Below are positions 18,025-26,791 of a stretch of DNA of 64,000 bases, piece after piece; position 1 is the first letter of the stretch; each line of letters opens with the position of its first letter. Source of the stretch: Palsa-883 sp035696165 (GTDB lineage: Bacteria > Pseudomonadota > Alphaproteobacteria > Acetobacterales > Acetobacteraceae); assembly GCA_035696165.1 (NCBI GenBank), contig DASRQX010000354.1, positions 26,366 through 90,365 on the forward strand, written 5' to 3'. The position numbers and the translations under genes are program-made. The notes under the pieces are model-generated. The model made no database searches. It saw only the letters and a list, made by a program, of their open reading frames with translations, and was not told the origin of the DNA.

Positions 18025-20340
18025 ATGACCAACGGCTCCATGCCCCCCATCGCCAGGATGGGTGATGCCCCCAAACGTCGCGAGGACGCGCGCTTTATCA
18101 CCGGCACGGGTCGCTATCTCGACGATCTGCGGCTCGATCGTGTGGCGCATGTCGCCATCCTGCGATCGCCACATGCACACGCCCGGATCGCGCGAATTGA
18201 TACGATCGCCGCGCGGGCCGCTGCTGGTGTCATCGCGGTCCTGACCGATGCGGAGGCACGCATCGACGGCCTGCAACCAATGCTGCCGGTCGCGCAAGCG
18301 AACACCGTCACCGGGGAGCCGTTTGCATTTGCGCCGCAGCCGTTGCTGGCATGCGACGTGGTGCGCTTTGTCGGTGAACCCGTCGCACTGATCGTGGCCG
18401 AGACGCGTGCGCAAGCACTGGATGCCGCCGAACTTGTGCTGGTCGAGTACAACGCGTTGCCCGCAGTCGTCACCGCTGCCGCCGCGCGCGAGCCAGGCGC
18501 GCCGCAACTGTCGCCGGAAGTCCTGGGCAATCTCTGCATGGATTGGCAGGCTGGGGATGCCGCCGCAGTCGACTCGGCGTTCAGCAGGGCGGCACATCGC
18601 GTGACGCTGCAGCTCGACAACCACCGGATTGTCACCAACCCGATGGAACCGCGCGGCGCGATCGGTCAATACGATATCGAACAGGATTACTATACGCTGC
18701 ACGTGTCAAGCCAGAACATCCATGTGAACCGCGACCTCGCCGCCCGTGCCCTGGGTGTGGGATCAGATCGCGTGCGGTTCATCGCGCCCGACGTTGGCGG
18801 CGGATTTGGCGCGAAGAACTTCGCCTATGCCGAGCATGCACTGCTACTCTGGGCGGCGAAGCGCACTGGGCGCCCGGCCAAGTGGATCGCGACGCGCAGT
18901 GAGGTTTTCCTGTCCGATCATCAGGCCCGCGATCACCAGGCCGACGCTTCGCTTGCGCTGGATGCTGCAGGCACATTTCTAGCGCTGCGGATCACCAGCA
19001 CCGCGAATGTAGGCGCCTATCTCGCCGGCGGCACCGGCGGTGTGCAGACCAACCAGTACGCGCATCTGCCAGGCACCGTCTACGCCATTCCGGCGATCGC
19101 GCTGCGCATCGCAACGGTGTTGACAAACACCACACCGATCGGCGTAACGCGCGGGCCTGGTTTCGCCGAGATGGTCAACATCGTGGAACGGCTGGTCGAT
19201 GCCGCCGCGCGCCAATGCGGCTTCGACCGGATCGAGCTGCGTCGCCGTAACCTGGCAACGACGATGCCAATGACCAACGCGTTCGGCAACACCGTCGACA
19301 GCGGCGATTTCCGCCAGACCTTCGAGCATGCGTTAGCGCAGGCCGAAGTGGCAGGCTTCATGGCGCGGCGCCAGGACAGCGAGGCCCGCGGCCGGCTGCG
19401 CGGCCTGGGCTTCGTCTATCACATCAAGGCCACGGGCGGTTCACCTCACGAGAACGTCGAAATTCGTTTTGAACCCGACGGCAGCATTGCACTGATCACT
19501 GGCACGCAGACCATCGGCCAAGGCCACGAAACGACATTCCCGCAGATGCTTGCCGAACGCCTGCGCGTGCCAAACGCCGCCATCCGGTTGTGCCAGGGCG
19601 ACACCGATCTGATCCCAACCGGCGGAGGTCACGGCAGCTCGCGGGCGACCTACATGGGCGGCACCGCGATCTGGCGTGCGTCGGACGAGATCATCGCCAA
19701 GGGTCGGCGCATCGCCGCCGATATGCTGGAAGCGGCCGAGGCCGACATCGTATTCGAGGCCGGCCGGTTCACCGTCGCGGGCACGAACCTTTCGGTGGGT
19801 CTGCTTGACGTGGCCGCCCGCGGGCGGGAGCGCGGGACGCCGCTCGACACGTACCATGCGTGGACGCGCGAGCACATGACCTATCCGAATGGCGCACACG
19901 TCGCCGAGGTCGAAATCGATCGCGACACCGGTCGCGTGACACTGACACGGCTAACAGCCGTGGATGATTACGGCACCTTGGTCAATCCGATGATCGCGGC
20001 CGGCCAGGCCCATGGTGCGATCGCCCAGGGCGTTGGCCAGGCCCTGCTGGAGCACGCGGTCTACGACGCGGTGGGACAACCGATCGCCGCATCGTTCATG
20101 GATTACGCGATGCCGCGCGCCGATGATCTGCCGCCGTTCGATCTGGCGTTCAACGGCACGCGCTGCACCACCAATCCGCTGGGCGTCAAAGGCTGTGGCG
20201 AGGCAGGCGCCATTGCACTGTTCCCCGCCATTGGCAACGCCGTGCTGGATGCGTTGGCGCCCTTCGGCGTGGCCACGCTGGATGGCCCGGCGACACCGTA
20301 CCGCGTGTGGCAGGCGATGCGTGGGAACCGGTCGCCGTAG
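18025..20340 (+). CDS. Xanthine dehydrogenase-family molybdopterin-binding large subunit (orphan)
   Basis: This 771-residue protein is a CoxL/XdhB-type Moco subunit. It opens with the substrate-channel domain (GTGRYLDDLRLDRVAHVAIL), has Moco motif VGGGFGAKNFAYAEHA, RGPGFAEMVN at the position of the CODH-type loop, and GCGEAGAI near the C-terminus with the likely base E726. Length is complete for a large subunit. There is no 2Fe-2S small subunit or FAD medium subunit next to it, so electrons must leave through partners encoded elsewhere. A purine-rich GGGAGGAGAGG at 18000-18010 lies before the ATG at 18025. Substrate unknown; the AYRCSFR CO-dehydrogenase loop is absent. Confidence 0.88.
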   Translation: MTNGSMPPIARMGDAPKRREDARFITGTGRYLDDLRLDRVAHVAILRSPHAHARIARIDTIAARAAAGVIAVLTDAEARIDGLQPMLPVAQANTVTGEPFAFAPQPLLACDVVRFVGEPVALIVAETRAQALDAAELVLVEYNALPAVVTAAAAREPGAPQLSPEVLGNLCMDWQAGDAAAVDSAFSRAAHRVTLQLDNHRIVTNPMEPRGAIGQYDIEQDYYTLHVSSQNIHVNRDLAARALGVGSDRVRFIAPDVGGGFGAKNFAYAEHALLLWAAKRTGRPAKWIATRSEVFLSDHQARDHQADASLALDAAGTFLALRITSTANVGAYLAGGTGGVQTNQYAHLPGTVYAIPAIALRIATVLTNTTPIGVTRGPGFAEMVNIVERLVDAAARQCGFDRIELRRRNLATTMPMTNAFGNTVDSGDFRQTFEHALAQAEVAGFMARRQDSEARGRLRGLGFVYHIKATGGSPHENVEIRFEPDGSIALITGTQTIGQGHETTFPQMLAERLRVPNAAIRLCQGDTDLIPTGGGHGSSRATYMGGTAIWRASDEIIAKGRRIAADMLEAAEADIVFEAGRFTVAGTNLSVGLLDVAARGRERGTPLDTYHAWTREHMTYPNGAHVAEVEIDRDTGRVTLTRLTAVDDYGTLVNPMIAAGQAHGAIAQGVGQALLEHAVYDAVGQPIAASFMDYAMPRADDLPPFDLAFNGTRCTTNPLGVKGCGEAGAIALFPAIGNAVLDALAPFGVATLDGPATPYRVWQAMRGNRSP

Positions 20341-20427
20341 CATCGCGCCCGCCCGGGCCGAGGGAATTGATTCTGAACCCACATTGATATCGATCAACGG
20401 CATCATTGCCTCGATCCGTATTGTCCC

Positions 20428-21342
20428 ATGGTGCTGACCGACGCCCCTGCCCCGCCCAGCGACTTCGCGCACGACCATGCGACGCTGGCCGAGCTGCACG
20501 CGAAGCAAACGATGTTCTGCGTGGGCGGCTATCCCAAGTCCGGGACCACCTGGTCGCAGACACTGCTGAACCCGCATCCCGACCCGAGCCGCGCCGGGGA
20601 AGGCCATTTGGCGAATCATCTGCCGCCCCTGCTGCGCCAGTCACTGGACCGGCACAACGCTAATCGAACACAAAAAACACGACGGTGATGCGGGAGGTAC
20701 CTGGGTTTCCCCAGCTCACCAACAGCCACTCCAACTATCTCTTGGCGTCCGCCGTCGCGCTGGCGCTGCTGACCCCGCCGAAGGCCGTCACAGCGCACGC
20801 AGTTGGCGAGGAGACGCCCGATAAACACGGGCGTTTCCCGCAGCTCGCCGCGCGGTTTCCAGCCGCGCGATTCATCCACATCGTACGTGACGGACGCAAC
20901 TGTGCCACTTCTGCCTGGTTCCACAACGCGCATCTCGGGCCGGAGGAGCAGGCACGCGATTTTGACTCGCTGGCCGCCTTCATCCCACCGCTCGCCAAGC
21001 ACTGGTCGACCGTGGTCGCTGAAAGTGTCGCCTGGTGCGAGGCGCAGCCCCGCCAATGCCTGCTCATGCGCGACGAGGATCTCGTTGGTCAACCCGACAA
21101 GACGTTGCGTACTATGTTCGATTACCTCGGCATGATCGCGTCCGATGATGTCGTCGCGACCTGCCGCAATCAAGGAGCATTCGAAACATTGAGTGGTGGT
21201 CGACGCGCCGGCCAGAAAAAGCCGCAACTCCCTGTTCCGCCGCGGCCTGCCTGGTGACTGGCGCACCCACTTCAGCAGCAACGACAATGCGCGCGACCTC
21301 GCCTTCGCCGGGAGCTATCGGCACGACTGGGCTATAACTTAG
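20428..21342 (+). pseudogene. Sulfotransferase, frameshifted
   Basis: A PAPS-dependent sulfotransferase is spread over three frames. The 5' part (from 20428) has the P-loop-like GGYPKSGTTWSQTLLN and stops at 20688. The middle, from about 20685, has FPAARFIHIVRDGRNCATS, the 3'-phosphate motif. The final motif FRRGLPGDWRTHFSSND lies one frame over after an A-run at about 21218-21222 and ends at TAG 21340-21342. The segment between parts one and two also looks shortened. The homopolymer shift could be a sequencing error, but the first break could not be repaired by a single base change by eye. Confidence 0.75.
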
Positions 21343-21506
21343 CGAGGACGGGGGAATTCCCGCTCCCGATCACCACGCCCGGGACAATACAATCTCTCTT
21401 CGCGACGCGTCGGAGCAGCCGTGTCTTTCTTCGCCTAAGCTATTGCACGATAACGGAAAATGCCAATCTTACGGCACCTGATCCCAACGGATACAGGAAT
21501 GCCGAG

Positions 21507-22466
21507 ATGAGTCGGATCCATGTGCTGCACGAAAACCCCGCCTGGTTGCCGCCGCTGGCGCGCGCCTTCGACCAGCGTGGCCTGCCATGGACGGAATGGT
21601 TCCTGCACGAAGGTACGTTCGACCTCGCCGCGCCGCCGCCGGAGGGCGTGTTCTACAATCGCATGAGTGCGTCGTCGCACACGCGAGATCATCGTTTCTC
21701 TGCCGAACTTGCGGCCTGTGTGTTGGCCTGGCTGACCCGTTGGGGCCGGTGCGTGATCAATGGTCCGGGCGCGCTCGACCTTGAGATCAGCAAGGTGCGG
21801 CAATATGCCGCGCTGGAGCGTCAGGGCATCGCGACACCCCGCAGCGTGCTGGTGGCGGGGCGTGAAGCCATTGTCCCGGCAGCTGAACGGTATTTCGCTG
21901 GGCAGCCGGTCATTCTCAAGCCCAATCGAGGCGGCAAAGGTCTCGGTGTGCAGTTGTTCCAGACCGCGGCAAGTCTTGCAGCCTATGTCAAAAGCGACGC
22001 CTACGTGGCCCCGGTCGATGGGATGCAGCTCCTGCAGGAATACGTGCGCGCGCCGGCGCCGTTCATCACCCGCGCCGAATTCATCGGCGGGCGCTTCCTC
22101 TACGCGGTTGAGGTCGACACCAGCGATGGGTTCGAGCTGTGCCCGGCGGATGCGTGTGCGGTCGGCGACGCCAACTGCCCCGTGGGTGAAGCGCCACGTC
22201 ACAAGTTCCAGATTGTCGCCGGCATTCCGGACGCGCTACGCGCGCGGCTGGAACGCTTCCTTGCCACGGCCGGAATCGACGTCGCTGGCATTGAGTTCAT
22301 CAGCGATACGACTGGCCGGTTGTTGGTTTACGATGTGAACACCAACACCAACTACAATCCGGAAGCAGAAGCGCGTGATGGCCGAACGGATACCGCACGC
22401 TCGGGCCCAGGCGCGATCGCGGCGTATCTGGCAACGGAGCTAGGCCGGCTGCGCGCCGCGGCGTAG
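21507..22466 (+). CDS. ATP-grasp ligase (RimK/glutathione-synthetase-like)
   Basis: This is a 319-residue ATP-grasp protein. The nucleotide-binding lysine and glycine-rich loop are in VILKPNRGGKGLGVQLF. The metal-binding end is EFISDTTGRLLVYDVNTNTN, and RAEFIGGRFLYAVEV is the conserved central strand. The family joins a carboxylate to an amine through an acylphosphate; RimK-type members add glutamate to peptides or cofactors. No neighbouring substrate gene is obvious. A small start region (MSRIHVLHENPAWLPPL) gives the pre-ATP-grasp domain. Confidence 0.75.
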   Translation: MSRIHVLHENPAWLPPLARAFDQRGLPWTEWFLHEGTFDLAAPPPEGVFYNRMSASSHTRDHRFSAELAACVLAWLTRWGRCVINGPGALDLEISKVRQYAALERQGIATPRSVLVAGREAIVPAAERYFAGQPVILKPNRGGKGLGVQLFQTAASLAAYVKSDAYVAPVDGMQLLQEYVRAPAPFITRAEFIGGRFLYAVEVDTSDGFELCPADACAVGDANCPVGEAPRHKFQIVAGIPDALRARLERFLATAGIDVAGIEFISDTTGRLLVYDVNTNTNYNPEAEARDGRTDTARSGPGAIAAYLATELGRLRAAA

Positions 22467-22473
22467 GCTGGCT

Positions 22474-22500
22474 GAAGGCGCTGCGATTTTCTGCCCTACA
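22474..22500 (+). repeat. Diverged half-copy of the 6.5-kb hairpin arm
   Basis: This 27-base segment matches 6529-6555 at 23 of 27 positions, beginning with the shared gaaggcgctgcg. It sits between convergent genes, the same kind of place as the complete hairpin. Confidence 0.6.
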
Positions 22501-22512
22501 TCGCGTCAAGGT

Positions 22513-23850
22513 TCATGCCGGCAGCGTCACGGTGGCACGCAATCCACCGGTCGGACGATTGGCCAGCGTGACATCCCCACCATGTGCACGGAAGATATTG
22601 CGTGCGATTGGCAGCCCCAGGCCGACGCCACCCGTCTCCCGGTTCCGGCTGGGCTCGCCCCGATGAAATGGCTCGAAAACGCGATCCAGCTCTTGCGGCG
22701 CGATGCCCGGACCGTCGTCTTCGACCTCGATGACCAGTGTACCATTGGCTGGGAGCGTCAGCCGCATCCGCGCGCTACCGCCATAGTTCACCGCATTCGC
22801 GACCAGGTTCGCCAAGGCACGCTTGAGGGATAATGGGCGCGCCCGCACGGTCAGATGCGACGGCCCCTCATACGCAACCTTCTCGGTCACCTCTGGCCAC
22901 GCGTCGGTTGCCTCATCCAGGATGGTGCGCAGCAGTTCTGGCAGGTCCAGCGGCGACACCGGCTCGGTTGATTTGGCATCGCGCCCGAACGCCAGAGTGG
23001 CGGAGACCATCGCTTCCAGCTCTTCAAGGTCGATCAGCATTTTCCGCCGCTGCTCGTCGTCCTCCATGAACTCGGCGCGCAGCTTCAGCCGCGTGATCGG
23101 TGTGCGCAGGTCGTGGCCGATCGCCGTCAGCATCTCGGTGCGGTCCTGCACGAAACGGCGAATCCGCGCCGCCATGGTGTTGAAGGCGGCCGCCGCCGTC
23201 GCAACCTCCGACGGCCCATCCTCGGGCAGCGGCGGGGCATTTACATCGCGCCCCAGCGCCTCGGCCGCCTTCGCCAAGGTGGCAACCGGCGCGGTCATTC
23301 GCCGCACCGCCCACAACGTGAGCAAGGCCGCCGCCGCCGTCATCAGCACGAAGGCCCATAGAAACGTCGGTGAATGCCATGGCCGTGGCGGATCAACCCG
23401 CACGGTGACGTTCAACCAGTCGCCCTCTGGCAGATGCAGGCCGACGATCATCCGGCCCCAATACGGTCCGCCGAACATGTGCACTTCGTGCGGCCGCAGC
23501 GGGCCGGGCATCGGGATCACATTCATATTGACCCGCACCAGCCGTTGCTCCGGCCGCGGGGTATCGGGGAGGTCAGAGATCGGCGGGTCTTGCGATAGAT
23601 CGACTTGCATTCCCGGCAAGCGGTGCATTTCCGCCAGCACCGCCGCGCGCTGTGCGGCATCTACGTTGACCACATTGCGATAGACGCTCATCACCCGCGC
23701 CGCGACATCGCGCGCTTGGGCCAGACGCTGCAGCTCGATTCGATCCAAGGCGTGGATCGTCAACCCGGTCGCCTGTACGACCGCCAGACCGATCAGCAGC
23801 ACCGCGGCCGTACGCGCCGCGAGGCTACGAGGCCAAAGAGGCAACCTCAC
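22513..23850 (-). CDS. EnvZ-type HAMP sensor histidine kinase
   Basis: This 445-residue membrane kinase has one helix near residues 13-33, a periplasmic sensor of about 125 residues, a second helix near 161-182 and a HAMP linker. The phospho-acceptor is H246 in AIGHDLRTPITRL. The N box is LANLVANAVNYGG and the G boxes are EDDGPGIAP and GGVGLGLPIARNI. The sensor contains methionines and histidines (NMNVIPMPG, HEVHMFGG), which might suggest a metal or acid signal, but this is speculative. Its start overlaps the upstream regulator stop by four bases. Confidence 0.93.
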   Translation of the reverse strand: MRLPLWPRSLAARTAAVLLIGLAVVQATGLTIHALDRIELQRLAQARDVAARVMSVYRNVVNVDAAQRAAVLAEMHRLPGMQVDLSQDPPISDLPDTPRPEQRLVRVNMNVIPMPGPLRPHEVHMFGGPYWGRMIVGLHLPEGDWLNVTVRVDPPRPWHSPTFLWAFVLMTAAAALLTLWAVRRMTAPVATLAKAAEALGRDVNAPPLPEDGPSEVATAAAAFNTMAARIRRFVQDRTEMLTAIGHDLRTPITRLKLRAEFMEDDEQRRKMLIDLEELEAMVSATLAFGRDAKSTEPVSPLDLPELLRTILDEATDAWPEVTEKVAYEGPSHLTVRARPLSLKRALANLVANAVNYGGSARMRLTLPANGTLVIEVEDDGPGIAPQELDRVFEPFHRGEPSRNRETGGVGLGLPIARNIFRAHGGDVTLANRPTGGLRATVTLPA

Positions 23851-24566
23851 CGACGGTCGACCGTCGCTGCCAACACATAGCCGCCACCCCGCACCGTCTT
23901 GATCAGCTGCGCGTGGCGTCCATCATCCTCCAACTTACGTCGCAGCCGGCTGACCGCCACATCGATCGCGCGGTCGAATGGTCCAGCCTGTCGTCCACGC
24001 AGCAGATCCAGCAACATATCGCGTGTCAGCACCCGGTTCGCCCGTTCCACCAACGCCAGCAAAAGGTCGTACTCGCCGCCGGTCAGGGCGACCTCGGCAC
24101 CCTCTGGGTTTAGCAGACGCCGGCGCGCCGGCTCCAGCGTCCAGCCGCTGAACACCAGCGTGCGGGCCGCCGGATCGGTGCGCTGCTCCGGCGCATCTCC
24201 CGCCCGGCGCAGCACGGCCCGGATGCGCGCCAGCAGTTCGCGTGGATTGAACGGTTTCGGCACGTAATCGTCCGCCCCAAGCTCCAGGCCAATGATGCGG
24301 TCGGTCTCCTCACCCATCGCGGTCAGCATGACGATCGGCACGTTCGATTGACCGCGCATCCATCGGGCCAGATCCAACCCCGACTCACCGGGCAGCATCA
24401 GGTCCAGCACCACCAGATGATAATGCCCATTTGCCCAGGCGCGCCGCGCCTCCCGCCCATCGCGCACCGCCGTCACGCGCAGGCGGTGCCGCTCCAGGAA
24501 GCGGGCGAGCAGGTCGCGGATCTCCCGGTCATCATCCACCACCAGGATGTGCGGCATCGTCTCCAT
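23847..24566 (-). CDS. OmpR-family response regulator
   Basis: This 239-residue protein combines a receiver domain (HILVVDDDREIRD, phospho-acceptor D55 in LVVLDLMLPGESG, K in DDYVPKPFNPREL) with a C-terminal winged helix (LTGGEYDLLLALVERANRVL, DRAIDVAVSRLRRKLE). The start could be METMPH at 24566 or MPH at 24557; the much longer in-frame extension upstream overlaps the divergent gene and is not credible. It forms an operon with the kinase and probably regulates the divergent secreted protein gene at 24701. Confidence 0.93.
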   Translation of the reverse strand: METMPHILVVDDDREIRDLLARFLERHRLRVTAVRDGREARRAWANGHYHLVVLDLMLPGESGLDLARWMRGQSNVPIVMLTAMGEETDRIIGLELGADDYVPKPFNPRELLARIRAVLRRAGDAPEQRTDPAARTLVFSGWTLEPARRRLLNPEGAEVALTGGEYDLLLALVERANRVLTRDMLLDLLRGRQAGPFDRAIDVAVSRLRRKLEDDGRHAQLIKTVRGGGYVLAATVDRR

Positions 24567-24607
24567 CCACCGAACATACGAACAATCCGGGCCAGACGGC
24601 AGAGGTT

Positions 24608-24623
24608 GTTGCATTCCGTTGCA
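24608..24623. promoter_or_regulatory. Putative OmpR-type operator (direct repeat)
   Basis: GTTGCA occurs at 24608-24613 and 24618-24623, exactly 10 bases apart, in the 134-base region between the regulator and the divergent gene. Tandem half-sites one helical turn apart are typical binding sites of OmpR-type regulators. An imperfect GGCGTC/GACGCC inverted repeat (24671-24698) lies nearer the divergent gene. Confidence 0.45.
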
Positions 24624-24700
24624 CTTCGTCGCGCCGTCGCCGTTCTTTGGCAACCAAGCCGCGCCATGTTGGCGTCCCCTGCTTCCTTGGAGACGCCAAT

Positions 24701-25135
24701 ATGCGTAGATCAGTTCTGGCCGTCGTGGCGACCGTGTCGCTGGGTGGCCTCGTCGCCGCCAACCTGTTTGCCCATGCCGGCGCGCAGCCGGCACCCCCGC
24801 CAATGGCGGGCAACCCGCCGCCGGATGGCGGGTGGCGCACGGGGCCGCGTCACGCTGGGCCCGGCTGGGGGCCGGGCTGGCACCGCCATGCGATGGAACG
24901 CATGCGGACCTTTGCGCTGCTGTATCGGCCTGACGATCGCCACCTGACCCCCGCCGATGTGCAGAAGATCGCCGAGGCATTCTTGCTGTGGAACGGGAAC
25001 CATACCTGGAAGGTGACGAACGTCGCGGCAGGCAAGGACAACGCCATCAGCTTCACGATCGCCGCGCCAGACGGCACCGTGATCGCGATATTCGATATGG
25101 ACGGCAAGACCGGGCGTGTGACCCGCACCGGCTGA
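24701..25135 (+). CDS. Secreted PepSY-like small protein
   Basis: This 144-residue protein has a Sec signal (RRSVLAVVATVSLGGLVAAN, cleavage near HAGAQP) and a Pro/Gly/His-rich linker (GPGWGPGWHRHAM). Its C-terminal domain, LTPADVQKIAEAFLLWNGN followed by FTIAAPDGTVIAIFDMD, resembles a PepSY-type fold. It is divergent from the two-component genes, an arrangement common for envelope-stress or metal-responsive periplasmic proteins. It is a likely regulon member or signal modulator. Exact function unknown. Confidence 0.7.
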   Translation: MRRSVLAVVATVSLGGLVAANLFAHAGAQPAPPPMAGNPPPDGGWRTGPRHAGPGWGPGWHRHAMERMRTFALLYRPDDRHLTPADVQKIAEAFLLWNGNHTWKVTNVAAGKDNAISFTIAAPDGTVIAIFDMDGKTGRVTRTG

Positions 25136-25667
25136 GGCTCACCACGCGGCGGGCGTGGCCCGTCGCGGCGGCGGTTCTGCTCCCCGGCAGAGCCGTCAGC
25201 CGCATGGCGCTCCGCGGGATTGCCGGTGATCCTGTGTGCGCAGCTGTCTCGCGCCGTCGCCGCGGTACTGGCACAGGCGAGTGCGCGCTATGACGTGATC
25301 TGCGATGTTGCCACCGGTCTGCCGGCCGGGTCCGATCGTGTCGATGGATTTCTCACGCGGTCGGCGCCGACGGGACAAGCGGGATGGAGCCTGGTGCTTT
25401 CGGTCTTGCTGGCCCACCTGCCGGCAACGAGCACCATGTCACATCACGCCGTGCAATGGGCGGCACGCCAGTGCGACCCGGCGCTGATCGCGGCAATCGA
25501 GCAGGGTGCCAGGGACCGAGCTCACGCTGCTGGAGGCGTGAGAAGGCAATGGCGGAGCTGCTGAATGCCGCTGATCGCATCGCGTTTCGCATGGAGCTAC
25601 GGCGAATCGCTGATCTGCCGGGCGCGTTTGCGGGAGCCTCGGCGCCCGCGCGCCCTCTCTCAACGAC
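25136..25667. other. No confident gene; decayed coding remnants
   Basis: A plus-strand reading frame at 25220-25564 (LCAQLSRAVAAVLAQASARY, with LPAGSDRVDGFL) has protein-like composition but no recognised family. A short stretch AADRIAFRMELRRIADLPGA follows in another frame near 25560-25630. Together with the next entry, this looks like a degraded signalling locus. Confidence 0.35.
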
Positions 25668-26097
25668 TTGGCGGACACCACCACCGAGGCGCGCATGCCA
25701 CCGGTGTTGGTGTTGGAGGATAGATGGACATTGTCCGCGACGTTACGAAACCTCTGTGCATTCCTCGAGATCCAGGTCGAGCAGCTCGACAGCGACGAAC
25801 CCCTCCTGCCATTTCTGCAACGTTGCCGACCGATGGCTGTCACCGCGCCAATCGAGGCTGCAGGTCAGGACGGTGCGCATGTGTTGATGACCGTGGCGCG
25901 ATATGACCGCGGCCTGCCGGTATTGTTGCTGAACGATGGGGGCGCCGCGTTGGCGGGGGTGCCACCGACACGGTCGTCGACCTGCGGGGGCTGTCATGCG
26001 TGTTACGGACCGCCGGCAGCCGACACCGGGTGGCCTCGCTGAGGTCCTGCGTCACGCCGGCCTGCAGGGCAATTGCCTGGGGATTATGCCGATCTGA
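25668..26097 (+). pseudogene. Receiver-like protein, frameshifted
   Basis: The first frame gives PPVLVLEDRWTLSATLRNL and DRGLPVLLLNDGGAALAG, which resemble the beta-alpha pattern of a degenerate response-regulator receiver lacking the acidic pocket. Protein-like sequence then continues in a second frame (ATDTVVDLRGLSCVL, from about 25956) and a third (GGLAEVLRHAGLQGNCLGIM), ending at TGA 26095-26097. Two frameshifts are needed to join them. The assignment is tentative. Confidence 0.35.
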
Positions 26098-26113
26098 CCG
26101 CCCGCCGCAGCGA

Positions 26114-26791
26114 TCAGGGCAGCAGCCAAAGAGGCTCCTCCAGCTTCGCCAGGAACGCACGATGGGCCTCCCGCTCTGCCTCGGTCGGCAGCACAAGGTG
26201 CGGCGTCCGCTGACCCGTATGGGTGTAAACCGCCGATGGCAGCGCGCCGTTTTCAAAGCCGAGTGACAAGCCGCGCTGCCGCCCTCCGGTGAGTTCGACG
26301 TACACCTCGGCCAGCAGCCGACAGTCCAGCAACGCGTTATGTGAGGTGCGTGCCGACAGGTCGATCTCGAAACGTCGGCACAGCGCATCGAGGCTGTTCG
26401 GCAGTCCTGGGAACCGCTCGCGTGCCATCGCTAGCGAATCGATCATGCGCACCGGGTCGAGTGGCGGCAGGTCCAATCGCGCGAACTCAGCATTGAGGAA
26501 CCCGAAATCGAACGGTGCGTTGTGGGCGATCAGCATGCCGTCGCCCAGGAACGCCAGCAGTTCCTGCGCGATGTCAGCGAACACCGGCTTACCGGCCAAA
26601 TCAGCCTTGGTGAAGCCATGGATGCGCGAGGCCTCGGCCGGCACGTCACGTTCGGGGTCAATCAGCCGGTGGAAGTGCCGTCCCGTCGGCAGGTCGTTGA
26701 GCAGCTCCAATGCCGCGACTTCGATCACACGGTCGCCCTGCGCCGGGTCCAGCCCCGTGGTCTCAGTGTCGAACAGGACGGAACGTGTCAT
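26114..26791 (-). CDS. dnaQ: DNA polymerase III epsilon subunit
   Basis: This is the 225-residue proofreading 3'-5' exonuclease. ExoI is FDTETTGLDPAQGDRVIEVA, ExoII is IAHNAPFDFGFLNAEF, and ExoIII is SHNALLDCRLLAEVYVEL, supplying the Asp/Glu metal ligands and catalytic His. Length is standard for alphaproteobacterial DnaQ. It overlaps coaE by four bases and ends the aroE-coaE-dnaQ unit. Confidence 0.95.
   Translation of the reverse strand: MTRSVLFDTETTGLDPAQGDRVIEVAALELLNDLPTGRHFHRLIDPERDVPAEASRIHGFTKADLAGKPVFADIAQELLAFLGDGMLIAHNAPFDFGFLNAEFARLDLPPLDPVRMIDSLAMARERFPGLPNSLDALCRRFEIDLSARTSHNALLDCRLLAEVYVELTGGRQRGLSLGFENGALPSAVYTHTGQRTPHLVLPTEAEREAHRAFLAKLEEPLWLLP

Noticed and set aside
23847..24980. 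Extended start for the response regulator
   Set aside because: The extra ~138 residues overlap the divergent signal-peptide gene and its promoter and are low-complexity; the receiver starts at 24566 or 24557.
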